DNA of 24,533 nt. It comes from Acanthaster planci. Taxonomy: Eukaryota; Echinodermata; Asteroidea; Valvatida; Acanthasteridae. The DNA is taken from contig NW_019091540.1 in assembly GCF_001949145.1 (NCBI RefSeq), positions 326,179 through 350,711 of the forward strand. Direction: 5' to 3'. The notes beneath the pieces are model-generated. The model saw only the letters and a program-made list of their open reading frames with translations, did no database searches and had not been told where the DNA came from. The translations under genes and the position numbers were made by a program. This document shows, piece after piece, positions 1 through 10,039 of this stretch (positions within the stretch are counted from its first letter, which is position 1; each line of letters opens with the position of its first letter).

Positions 1-3000
1 GTTGGGTTGTATAAGGTTGGAAAGTATCCTGGGAACGAGGGGAGCAGAATAACAAATGTAAGATATTAAACCCACACAAATGATACATTTTTCCATTTCC
101 TGACATCAAAAACATAAATCACCACTAAAATGCATTTTAAAAATGCATAACAGAAATCAAAAATAAGGTTAATTAATTAAACACACAGATATATTTCCAA
201 GGATTATCAACAGAGAAAAACCTGTATCATACTGACCCTTTAATTTTGTGACACAAACAGCATGACGAGTCTGCATTGCTGCTTCCTGCAATGGACTTAG
301 TCACAATGGCCTCATGTGGATTTTGTTACAAGCAACATAAAAAATTAGCCCTGCCCTAGATGACTAAGGGATTCATAGAAAAAATAAAAATGCTTTATTG
401 TTTTGAAGTGTCTAATGAGTTTACAAAACAAGCTGGTCTGGGGTAACAGGGAGGCAGCAAATAGAAACCTGGTGTAGCAGTGTAGACAGGCAAACAATTT
501 GTCACTGTTGGGACTTTGTTACGAGGCATTTCGTTGGGGACTGGTTGAGCCTGTCTGCAAAAGGGGTGAGTTTTACTTACCATTTGTCACATACGTTGCT
601 GGGCCATTTTTTAAATGTCTGTTATTTCTTTCATTTCTTTGTTAGAAATGGTTAGGCAGATTCTTTGGCTACTGTACATCGTTTCAAAATTTCTGAGTTG
701 AGTTTGTTATGGCCTGCATGTGGGGCATTGTATCACTGTATTGAGAGCAATTTACCCTTTTAATTTTTCCATTTTTTGGTGGTCGGAGGAACTGGTCCTC
801 TTTGTTGCAAATTTTTTCTAATGACTCTTGCAACACTTGCCAAACAAAAGCTAATTATATATATTCAAATTTGTTTTACCGGGTTACAGCCCTGTCGCCA
901 GTTTCAGGCATTAAGGGGGAAATATTTTTTTAATGTGCTTTTACCGATGGATTGGGGGAGCTTCGCACCAAAGGGAGGGGGCCCCTATAATAACTGCATG
1001 TGCATGTGCGTCATGACACGGGTATGCTTGCAATGGCAATTTTCCAAAATTGTGTCGTTAGACGCATCATTGGAAACAGCCTTCTTTCATTGTTTTCTTC
1101 CAAATGACAGCTTACTGGAGAGAATAATTTCACAGGGAGTTAAGTCCCATAACCATGTACGCTGTTCTGCAATTGCTGCGCGCACAATGAAAGTTAAAAT
1201 GTTGCAAACTTCATGTAAACTGGGTTACGGTTAATTTTGATGTTTTCGGGGAAGAAAGGGAGCGATTGTGAGGGTCTCAATGTGGGCAGCTGAATTATAG
1301 GAACCTGAAACTTGAAATCATACCCTCTGCTGACAGGCCTGTGAGGGGGGGAGTTGTAACTCGGTGTTGTTACTTAATCCTACGTGTACATCCAAATTTA
1401 TCCACTGCTCATTTGAGAGTCACAAGGCCTCATTTCAGCAAGGGAAATTCAACACGCATCAATTCACATCCTGAAAATAAACACAGGATTTAAAAATAGC
1501 CAGCCTAGGAATGTGGCTAATTCAAACATAGGTGGGTGTTTTACTTTAACAGTGTACACAGGAGGATTTTTATCAAGTCCGTTTAAAGAAAAAAGCTTGC
1601 GAGGACACTGAAAGCAATAAATTACTTTTATCTGTTTGTTCTTCTAAAATATAGAGATTTAAGTCCCACTTTGTAGGGAAATAGCATTAGATTAGAAAAA
1701 TGCAGAATATTTCATAGAGATTCACAACATCATATAATTAGAGACCTTTGAGTGCTACAGAAGAAACTGAAACACCTTTTGAGATCTGTGGAAAATTTAC
1801 TTTACATTAAATCAACTTATTTTTTGTTATCTTAATCGACAATGATTCTTATTTGTTCATAGGCCTATGTGATTTATTCATTTTGCTTGTACTTGGGGCT
1901 GTATTTCCTTTTACTTTTTATCTCAAGAAATCATAATTGTCTTTGTATGACACCATTTTCGGCCATAAAACACATTTACTATACAGAGGCCAGACACAAC
2001 AGCATCAAATAATATAGCCTTGTGCACTTTTTCCCCTGTGCCATCACAACCTCCGGGTGAGTATTTTTAGACTGACAGCCAAAACAAGAAAAACTAAGAA
2101 GTGCAGGCAGGGTGTGAAAAATGAGCTCACCAAGGGAAGCCCAGGCATCATGTCATTAGATATTGCATTATGCTCCAGGGCTGCGAGTGAGCAAGTCACA
2201 CAAGAAGAAGAGAGATCAGTGTTGTCTTAGCTTTGCTTGTCAGTTTGTACTCAGTGATTCCTTTGGCGCAGGTTTCTAGCTTTCTGCTCAAGCTGTGGCC
2301 TGGATAGGTATGGAGATGCAAGGCAGCCCTTCTCTGAAAATGGCCTCAAATCAGAAGGTAATTTTTATAGTTTGCAAATTGTTTGATGTGGAAAAGGCTA
2401 CACTGACTTTGAAATCTGACACGGCTGCTTTTGCTGTTGGCTCCCCAGCTAGAAATATCTTTAATAAACAACTCTTTCAGACTAAAAACATTCATAATAT
2501 AGATTTATATATTTAGTGCATTTCAGTTATGACACTAAATCTACATTTTTTAAACCATATTATTAAGAGTTGATTGAACATGAATAGGATTATATAAAAC
2601 TGAATTTTACGTCTCATTTTTTCGTGACTGTGTACATTTAAGTAGTGTATTCGCCTTTTCAGGAAGAATTGTTGGAAATGTACAAATAATAGTGGAAACT
2701 GTCATATATATCATTCATTTTGCGATGTAATTTTTGAGCTACAAATTAAAATATGATGGAGTTGAAATATTTTATTTTTGAGACCAGCAGTGTACATTTT
2801 AGAAAGAGTATTTTGCATAGAGCTGTACAAAACTAGAAATCATTGGAAGTGCATGTTGATCAGACTTTTCCATGGAACGCTCATTAATAGAAGTCTGCAT
2901 GGAATTTGATATTCAAACACTATATAGTAAAGCAAAGATAATTAAGTCCAGCTGGTTTCTTAAACAGGCGGTAATAATGACCCCCGTGGATGTTATTTGT

Positions 3001-3927
3001 GTGTATTGTCGAGAGAAGGCTTTGATGCAAATGAACACAGCATGCAAAAGATCACTGCACAGTTTAAAAGGCAGCATCAGTGATGAAGCCTTTACCTCGA
3101 ATATAATTTAGGGTAAATAAACATTTTCCCAGCAAACATAATTGATGGGGTGTGAAGTGATGATTAATGAAGCAACACTGCAGCGTCCCACTAAGCTAGA
3201 AATACCACAGCCTTCTGCCAAATCTTGCACAACTCATGAACTAGCACTTCCATTAATCACTGCGTAGACAGTATTTTTAAAAGTGCTTTCAGTCATTGGA
3301 ATTTCTTCTGTTTGAAGGCAGTACCGAGGGGTCTACCTGTGGGAACTTTCATGCAAAGCAATTGACCTCCATAAGATTGTCACTGAAATGATATAATGAT
3401 TGCCGGAATTGGTGGAGAGTGGGGGGCCTTTCTCCTAGTCAGTGCTTGGTTTCACCTTCAGCTTAGACATCATCCCTGGCACTGGAACCATACTTGATGT
3501 CACCCATCTTAATTGAAAATGAAAACATTCCCAGCTTTTTCTTCATATATCATACAATTTGATTAAATCATATCGAACTAGAATCTTAAAAAGTTTGGGA
3601 TCAAAAAGCTGGTGAAATCAAAGACAAGAGTGAAGTCTAATTTCAGAAAGGGAGATTTATGTAACATGTTTTGACTCCATGAAAATTATTCTGAAGCTTT
3701 GGAAAAAGATCATATATTTATTAGAGGGAAGATGAAGGGATTTCCTAGTAAGGGGAAAACACAAAATCCACTGGAAATTTAGTTATCTTTATTTATCATC
3801 ACTTTATCCTGAAAATAGTTTTTTGTAAAATATGGTGTTATTGAATCATCTAAAGACGTTCAGAATTATAAACACTAATGGGATACGAAAATGTAGTTTT
3901 TGCACATTTTTCTTGCATTTATTAAAG
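1..3927. other. No recognisable gene; probable upstream intron or flank of UBXN6
   Basis: The stretch is AT-rich with scattered homopolymers. Open frames on both strands are short and of random composition. I looked for a VIM-type helix or an Ala-rich segment encoding the N-terminus of UBXN6 and found none. It is probably a long intron upstream of the first visible exon. Confidence 0.5.
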
Positions 3928-4113
3928 ATGGTCAGTTGTGGAGACAAGAGGACTGATAACTTCCGTGACTCATCTACTCCACCTGAAAGGGTCAATAAAG
4001 ATGACAACAGAGGGCTGTCTGTCTCTTGCGTCTTCTTCCAGTGTCCTTTTGGATGCAGTGCCATCTATTCAAAGGCAACCATAGACCACCATTTGCTCAT
4101 TCATTTGAAGAGG
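3928..4113 (+). CDS. UBXN6: UBXN6 exon a: Cys/His-rich segment before the PUB domain
   Basis: This exon encodes 62 residues in phase 0. It follows a T-rich tract ending in TTAAAG and ends at AGG|GTCAGT. The segment VFFQCPFGCSAIYSK resembles the FTCPLTGA segment that precedes the PUB domain in vertebrate UBXN6. The spacing Cys39-x3-Cys43-x10-His54-His55-x3-His59 could bind zinc, though that is inference. The first codon is ATG with A at -3 and G at +4, so it could also be an initiator in a shorter transcript. I prefer an internal exon, because the upstream tract looks like a splice acceptor and the family has a conserved N-terminus missing here. Confidence 0.72.
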
Positions 4114-7100
4114 GTCAGTGTCTGGTACCAGGAAGCTAGGAATTCAGGGCTGGATAATTATCTGTGAGGTACACTAGGCACTGTGCTCAGGGTCTACAAA
4201 ACTGTAATCTGTTTTATTATAGGTTTTCCCGACCAAATTCATCATCTTTGCACACAAATTAGCAACACTTTCATTCAAATTAGCATGAAATAAATTGACG
4301 ATCTATATCACTATTCAAAGAGCAAAACTGATCATTAAATTTAATAGTAAGAGCATGCGATATTCAGAAAGTGAAGGGTCAGCATTCAACTTGGAAAAGC
4401 CGTGTGTGTTTGGCGTTCAATTTGGTGAATTTCTAAATTGATTTTGTTACAGTACGGTACACTATTCAATGCCTGTAAATGAATTTGAAGCCTAGTATGG
4501 TACACTATTCAATGCCTGTAAATGAATTTGAAGGCTAGTATGGTACACTATTCAATGCCTGTAAATGAATTTGAAGACTAGTATGGTACACTATTCAATG
4601 TCTGTAAATGAATTTGAAGGCTAGTATGGTACACTATTCAATGCCTGTAAATGAATTTGAAGGCTAGTATGGTACACTATTCAGTGCCTGTAAATGAATT
4701 TGAAGGCTCTAGCGTATGAAAAAGAAACATGGGAGCAACGAATAAACGATAATGACGAATTCCGCCGGGAAAACCTATACTCTAGTTATCTCGTTTTAAT
4801 TTCTATTTATTTCAGTGCCATATTTGTGCCTGATATGAAGCATATTTATGAAATATTTGTCCTAAATGAAGAATTACTAGCAGTAGCTTTCAGGATCCAT
4901 CCCAGAGCCTTAAATTTCTTCTGTCAGATGAAGGTTGAAAAGGAGCATCAAGTACTTAGGTGCTTTAATAACATCATGGATGAATGGAGTATTCACATCT
5001 GGTATCAAATGTTCAGAATAAAAGATGCAAATTTCTAATAAAACTTTAGAAATCAAACGAGTTTTGATGTAGCTGTCTAGCATCTTAGTTCCATAAAGTA
5101 TCTAAGCAGACATCAAAAATTTTTAACCAGAAAAGTTTGTGAAAGCCTCTGCGGATTTCATTGAATGTACCTGCACTCTATTCACTGTCAGATGCTGCAG
5201 TGCAGACCATTGGAAGCCTCTGTACTGATGATCCACTCACTGAGCAGGAACAAGGAAAGATTGCAGGCCGGATTACAGATCTTGTGCAAGTAAGTTGTAG
5301 GATGCAGTAGGCAGAGAGGTGGATGGATGATGGGTGAAGGAGTAGGTGGGCATGTTGCTAACACTTATGGATGGGGGGAGCAAATCAAGGGAAAGCCCCT
5401 CCACAAAAAAGAAACCAAATCTTTGGGTTTTTTGCATGCATAGACTCAAGACAAATTTTGTGACTTCATGTATTTCACTTTTCTTCTTCCCTGGAGTGTG
5501 TAAAAAGTACCAACCTTGAGCCTAAACCCTACAAAAGATTACATGAATTAAGAAATCCTCAAAGTTTTGTTCTACTCTTAAAAGAGAAGTAAAAAAAAAT
5601 TGCTCTATCAATAAAAAACCAAACCTTACCTCTGATCCACCTTTGTTTGCCAAACGTTCAATTTGATCCTTTTTACTAGACCTAATTTTTTATTCTACGT
5701 CCATTTCAAAATGACAGTTTCACATTGTCCAGTATCTTTCAAACAGTATCTTTTATTCAGTTTATTTCTTGTACCTTTTCCTTCCTCCTGGAGGTATCTT
5801 GACAATGTGTGCAATAACCCTACTGAGGAGAAATACAGGAAGATCTCGGAACACAACAAAATCTTCCAAGAGAGAGTGGTTCCTGTTGTTGGTGCCAGGG
5901 ACTTCCTGGAGGCAGTGGGCTTCAAACCCAAGAAACTTCTGTGCCAAGGTATGGAAATGATGGGAATGGAATTATTGTGCAGATCTCCCAGCATCATTTC
6001 CCATGCAATAGCTCTAAAGGCTGGAGCTTGCTTGTTTGCATTTTGTTTTTGTGTATTTTTTGCATCACAAGGAATTCACCTTTCTGACCTTTGCATGAGT
6101 TTCCTCCATAAATTTTGCAATTTTTAGAAAAATAATTTTGTTGTCTAGAAATTTCCTAGAAATGGCCCCAACAGTTTCCAAAAAAATTTCAAACATTCCA
6201 GGGAACTGTTAGCATTTGATAATTTCTAAACATTCAACAAAATATATTTCTCATTCAGTGCGGATCTCTACCACGAGGATACTCAAATTTTCTTTTTTAA
6301 GGAAAAGATTATATCTGTTTCTAGTGTCTAATACAATTTCCCTTTTTAATCAGCTTCTATTTTCGCAAAATGTCCTAATTTGAACAGTTTGTAAGTTTGT
6401 AAAAAAACCTAAACTGATGACAACATACAAACCTTTCCTTCCTATCTCTTACCCTCCCCCCTCAAAAACCCTAAAAAATCCTCCTTACAGGAAAAACAGT
6501 TGCATGTACTTCTATTCTTTATCACAGATACTGAAATGCCTTTTCTTGTCATGAGTAAAAAGTGCGCCTCTGATGTTGACCAGATCAAATCTGCCCGAGA
6601 TGTGCTCTTAAACACCCAGCCCTCTGAGGCGACACTTCATCGGGACGTCCGCATCTACTACCCTTCCCACAAGGCCGAGGAGTTTCACCTTCCTAGAGAC
6701 TTTTATGATATCATACCAGGGTATACTGATTTTATTTCTTCAATAAGCCACACTTACTTACTAAGGTGATATACTTTGCACAGTCGGGCAATAGATACTA
6801 ATTTATTAAATACTTTGACAGCATGTCTCAGATACAGATTACATAGGCCCTGGGATATCCCAAGTCAGAGATGTCCAGATGCAGAATATCTTAGATTGGG
6901 GTTGTCACAGAATATCCAAGATACATGTATTTGACATATTCTCAATTTGTTTTCAAAGCTGATCAGAGAACAGTGCTGCTGTCTTCTCTTGTTGTCTTCT
7001 TTTTCTTTTATTTTCGGCATAGTTTAAAACACTCCCAAGAAGATAAATTCAGTTTTGTACATCAATAGGAAAAGGACATTATACTTTGAGTCAGTTCACA

Positions 7101-9020
7101 GTATTTTCTTCTCTAGTTCACAGGCTAATGACCCAAGGGAGTCTAGACGTTATCAATATACAATCATTAGGATCCGTTTTCCAGATGGGGTGCTCCTACA
7201 AGGTAATTATCTACTGCCAAGCTTGAGCTCATACATTTTTCATTGTTTCTAGTTGTGTATTCAGAGGAAAATAAATTAAATTGGTCGGATTCTCTGTTAC
7301 CATTTCTTTCTGTACACTGTGTAAAATATCACAATTTGTTTATAAATGACCTTTTAAAATTTCCTTTCTAGATGTGTTTTGAGTGTGGGGGAGGGCTTAT
7401 CACCATATCTTTACAATTCAAGCATTCAAAAAGAAGAGAGCACGATTTTACAACATGCTTCACGTATCTGAGATAAATCAAGCATACTATTTCCATATGA
7501 AGAGAATACCTTCATTGACAGTCCAAAACATACAAAATGCTTTTCACAATTCCAAGTGAGCGCTAACTTAAATGGATTTACTCTTGGGGGCCACGAGTAC
7601 TGAAAAGATGTGAAGCATATTCAGTGGGAAATGTTGCCATGGCAACACTGATGGTCATTCATCTGAGAAGATGCCCTTTTCATTTTTCAGGAACATTTCA
7701 TGTGGAAGAGAAACTGTCTGCAGTGAAGGCGTTTATTTCCCTCATGCTGGAGAAAGAATGGCAGCCTTTTGTGCTGCGAGACACAACCGACAGGGTGATG
7801 TCAGCAATGAACAGCACACTGCGGCAACTGAAGCTTGTGAGTTCACCATCACGACTGTCACCAAGCCACACACTGATGCAGTAACATCTTACAGATGCAG
7901 CAATATTTTGGGGTAGTTAGAGGGAAGGGTGGAGCTAGAGCTGACTGTCCCCCATGATTACTGCCCATATTCACAGAGGAAATGTCTTTTTCAACTGCTT
8001 ACAATGGCTGCAACTTTCACTGAGAACACGGATGGTGATGTTGATTAGAACTAGACTTGTTTATTTTGAACAGAGCCTTACAACAAATCACCACACTTTC
8101 TTTGTGGGAGAGGGTCATTACAATTCCAAATCAGTGACGCACTGAAAGGACTAACACTGTAAAACATATTTGATGATCTAACATCCAAATGCTCACTGGT
8201 TATTATTTCACACATGCAACAATGTACATTTCTGTGACATTCCTATTTCCTTCGGTGCAGAGGCCTTCACTGTGTTGAGAGAGCAGTTTCATTTGTTACG
8301 AAAGTTGCAGACAAGCTGTGGGGACACAGATTATTCCCTACGACATTTTTGTCCATACATCTAATTTTCAACTCATGTATGGTCCCCACAGCTACAGAAC
8401 AAGTATCTGTGTGCTTGGACATGGTGCCTTGTGGGGTACCAGAACAATGGAAAGTACCCCACAAGGCTAGTTTTGATCCTTGTGGGGTACTAAAGTGGTA
8501 CCCCAAAATTAATTTCACAAAATAGATATTTCAAATTTACTCAAAAAGGAGGAATTTTCAAGTGCCATTCATCGTCGCAAATTGAAGTATTTTATACAAG
8601 GGACATACGGTCGAAATTTCGACCCAGGAAACTGAATTTGGTTGAAATGGCAGTGATTTAAATGTTTTTCCGTGTTGTGTGGGAGTTTTGGACACGAGAA
8701 AAAGGAAATACCCCGCAAGTATACATATGTAAGGTTGTTGGGCTAGCATGTAGCGAGCGAAATGTCCACGCAGGTATTCAGCATAAACATATGTACGTGT
8801 TTTAAGTTGTTTCCCATGTTTGTTGTTTTTTGGAGGGGTTTACTTTTTAAAAATCCATTTGCTTCGTTTCTTTCAGGTTCCAGGTGCTGTCATGAATTTT
8901 GGATTTAATGCCACTATCGAAGCCGAGATGGCCACTGGGCTCTATTTCTGCTTACACGGTCCAGTCAAGGGGAAGCATCACCTAAAGGCAAACCTCATGA
9001 GAACAATAAAGGTTCTTTAA
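3928..9020 (+). CDS. UBXN6: UBXN6 (UBXD1)-like p97/VCP adaptor, seven 3' exons (gene-level entry)
   Basis: The product is an adaptor of the AAA ATPase p97/VCP. In the family it serves endolysosomal sorting, mitophagy and ER-associated degradation. Exons 3928-4113, 5201-5289, 5794-5948, 6528-6720, 7117-7202, 7691-7836 and 8877-9020 join in matching phase (999 nt, 332 residues plus stop). Numbering from the first visible Met, residues 34-62 hold a Cys/His-rich segment, about 70-150 the PUB domain (YLDNVCNNPTEEKYRKI, then KIFQERV), about 151-207 a linker ending in LPRDFYDI, and about 220-296 the UBX domain (YQYTIIRIRFPDG to VPGAVMNFGF). The human protein is about 440 residues, so roughly 100 N-terminal residues, including the VIM helix that binds the p97 N domain, are absent here. 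They are probably encoded upstream of the window. The linker is also about 30 residues shorter than in vertebrates. The UBX domain lacks an FPR loop, as in known UBXN6 proteins. Orthology is inferred from remembered family sequences. Confidence 0.9.
4450..4707 (+). repeat. Tandem repeat, six copies of a 43-bp unit
   Basis: The unit contains CTAGTATGGTACACTATTCA followed by ATGCCTGTAAATGAATTTGA and AGG. Six near-identical copies run head to tail, differing at single bases (for example GTCTG for GCCTG, CAGTG for CAATG). It lies in the UBXN6 intron between 4113 and the PUB exons. Confidence 0.95.
5201..5289 (+). CDS. UBXN6: UBXN6 exon b: start of the PUB domain
   Basis: The frame reads LEASVLMIHSLSRNKERL and then GLQILC, matching the family stretch just before YLDN. 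The donor is AA|GTAAGT, and the split AA|G codon gives the Lys of KYLDN with the next exon. Two phase-compatible acceptors lie 9 bases apart, with exon starts at 5192 (after CTGTCAG) or 5201 (after GCTGCAG). The second gives a length closer to the vertebrate protein, while the first has the better pyrimidine tract. Another open frame across this stretch gives no family match and was discarded. Confidence 0.85.
5794..5948 (+). CDS. UBXN6: UBXN6 exon c: core of the PUB domain
   Basis: The acceptor is CTCCTGGAG|G and the donor CAAG|GTATGG. The product contains YLDNVCNNPTEEKYRKI, KIFQERVVPV and FLEAVGFKPKKLL, which is the helical PUB (peptide:N-glycanase/UBA- or UBX-containing) fold that grips the C-terminal tail of p97. 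This is the strongest single match to UBXN6 in the window. The exon enters with one base completing a Lys codon and leaves with one base (G) that makes GAT with the next exon. Confidence 0.93.
6528..6720 (+). CDS. UBXN6: UBXN6 exon d: end of PUB domain and linker
   Basis: The acceptor is ATCACAG|AT and the donor CCAGG|GTATAC. The frame encodes EMPFLVMSKKCASDVDQI, a middle stretch with SARDVLLNTQPSEATLHRDV, and finally EEFHLPRDFYDIIPG. The last piece aligns with the conserved FELPGDFFNLT of vertebrate UBXN6. Phases fit both neighbours: two bases complete Asp, and GG passes on to complete Gly. Confidence 0.92.
7117..7202 (+). CDS. UBXN6: UBXN6 exon e: start of UBX domain
   Basis: The acceptor is TTCTTCTCTAG|T and the donor CAAG|GTAATT. 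It encodes SQANDPRESRRYQYTIIRI then RFPDGVLLQ, the first two beta strands of the ubiquitin-like UBX fold. The vertebrate protein has about 30 further Arg/Glu-rich helical residues between the linker and the YNYT strand. They are absent here, and no candidate exon is seen at 6721-7116. Confidence 0.9.
7632..7647. promoter_or_regulatory. Perfect 16-bp palindrome matching the symmetric RFX X-box
   Basis: TGTTGCCATGGCAACA is a perfect palindrome and contains GTTGCCATGGCAAC, the idealised dimeric RFX binding site. It lies 44 bases before UBXN6 exon f, in the intron. Function is inferred from the motif only. Confidence 0.4.
7691..7836 (+). CDS. UBXN6: UBXN6 exon f: central UBX domain
   Basis: The acceptor is CATTTTTCAG|GA and the donor AAGCTT|GTGAGT. 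The product reads GTFHVEEKLSAVKAFISLML then EKEWQPFVLRDTT and TLRQLKL. This covers the second strand, helix and third strand of the UBX fold. The loop that carries the p97-binding FPR motif in canonical UBX proteins is RDTTDRVMS here, so it lacks that motif. The exon ends in phase 0. Confidence 0.93.
8314..8506. repeat. Cluster of short foldbacks built on GTGGGG/CCCCAC
   Basis: AGCTGTGGGGAC (8314-8325) pairs with GTCCCCACAGCT (8382-8393). GCCTTGTGGGGTAC (8426-8439) pairs with GTACCCCACAAGGC (8454-8467). TTGTGGGGTAC (8480-8490) pairs with GGTACCCC (8497-8504) over a short spacer. The cluster lies in the last UBXN6 intron and is probably a decayed foldback transposon. Confidence 0.75.
8877..9020 (+). 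CDS. UBXN6: UBXN6 terminal exon g: last UBX strand and C-terminus
   Basis: The acceptor is CGTTTCTTTCAG|GTT and the stop is TAA at 9018-9020. It encodes VPGAVMNFGFNATIEAEMAT and then about 27 residues ending RTIKVL. VPGAVMNFGF matches the last UBX strand (family VPSALLTF). Vertebrate UBXN6 has about 35 residues after that strand with a different sequence, so this tail is not conserved. Confidence 0.9.
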   Translation, partial: VPGAVMNFGFNATIEAEMATGLYFCLHGPVKGKHHLKANLMRTIKVL

Positions 9021-9445
9021 ACAGAGACCAGGGACAAGACATTAGGGTTTGCGTCCAATGCTTCCACCCTCTTCACCCTTGGAGGACTTTAAATGCTAAC
9101 CTCTAACAATTCAGACCTCATTGGTTTACGATCCTGTTGTCACCACCATCTGTTTTTTGTTTTTTTTCCATAAGTTGAGACTACAACTTAAAGGGAAGTC
9201 ATGTATGGAAATTTCATGCCGCTGACAACTGACAAAACTTTCTTAAAGGTGTTATGACACCCTGTTCAGTGTTGTAGACACTGACCATCAGCCGAGCAAA
9301 TACTTTGGTGGCATGTGCAAGCATAATTCTTTGCATACGACTAAGCATAAGTAATAGAGAATGAACAATAGTAACCAGATGCAGTTGTTACAGTTCTAAT
9401 TTGCATAGGATAGCTGGTGACTTGCATTGCAACTGACAAAGAGGT

Positions 9446-9451
9446 AATAAA
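9446..9451 (+). terminator. Candidate UBXN6 polyadenylation signal
   Basis: AATAAA lies 426 bases after the UBXN6 stop. Another AATAAA sits inside the last exon (9004-9009), just before the stop. Use of either is not shown by the sequence. Confidence 0.25.
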
Positions 9452-9588
9452 TTCTTTCCTGCAAGTCCTTGCAAGTTCATCACAAGTCATTCAGTCTAAC
9501 GCCATGTCAGAAGATATTTCAAAAGAACTGTGACTAAAGCATTCCTTTGCCGTTCACCCTTTTACTTATGACTGCTCTCGTGGCTGGG

Positions 9589-9967
9589 CTTGTGATTGAC
9601 TTGACTTGTGATGGTCTTATGATGACCTTGTGATGGTCTTTTGATAGTCCCCTTTGGTCTTGTGATGGTCTTACGATCTTGTGTTGTTCTTGTGATTGTT
9701 TTACAATGATCTTGTGTTGTTCTTGTGATGGTCTTTTGATGATCTTGTGATGGTCTTTTGACAGTCCTCTTTGGTCTTGCGATGGTCTTATGATGATCTC
9801 GTGTTGCTCTTGTGATGATCTTGTGTTGTTCTTGTGATGGTCTTTTGACGGTCTTCTTTGGTCTTGTGATGGTCTTTTGATGATCTTGTGATGGTCTTTT
9901 GACGGTCTTCTTTGATCTTGTGATGGTCTTTTGACGGTCTTCTTTGGTCTTGTGATGGTCTTTTGAT
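9589..9967. repeat. Minisatellite of GTCTTGTGATGGTCTTTTGA-type units
   Basis: About 380 bases consist of 10-11-base variants of TCTTGTGATGG, TCTTTTGATGA, TCTTTTGACGG and TCTTCTTTGG, arranged in higher-order blocks of about 32 and 53 bases. Long Lys/Asp/His/Gln-rich frames on the minus strand arise because the repeat lacks stops; they are not genes. Confidence 0.92.
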
Positions 9968-10039
9968 ACACCAGTATTATCACAGCAAAAGATTCCACAC
10001 AACCCACAAACCTCGAGAATGGCCAATTCACTGCAGAGG

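Noticed and set aside
776-1234. A 152-codon plus-strand open frame
   Set aside because: Its composition is random, there is no family motif and no ATG at the start, and no splice partners are evident.
4694-5038. A 114-codon plus-strand open frame that starts in the 43-bp repeat
   Set aside because: The start lies in the tandem repeat and the rest has no recognisable domain; it does not join the UBXN6 frame.
5165-5289. Alternative frame over UBXN6 exon b reading VPALYSLSDAAVQTIGSL
   Set aside because: It looks coding at first, but only the other frame matches UBXN6 and joins KYLDN in phase.
5663-6127. A 154-codon open frame spanning UBXN6 exon c
   Set aside because: Only 5794-5948 is coding; the flanks are intron read-through.
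8104-8122. GGGTCATTACAATTCC, similar to the GGGTCATTC element end
   Set aside because: No inverted partner was found nearby, so it is probably chance similarity.
9534-10031. Two overlapping minus-strand open frames of 154-165 codons rich in Lys, Asp, His and Gln
   Set aside because: They exist because the minisatellite unit lacks stops in several frames; the protein is only the translated repeat.
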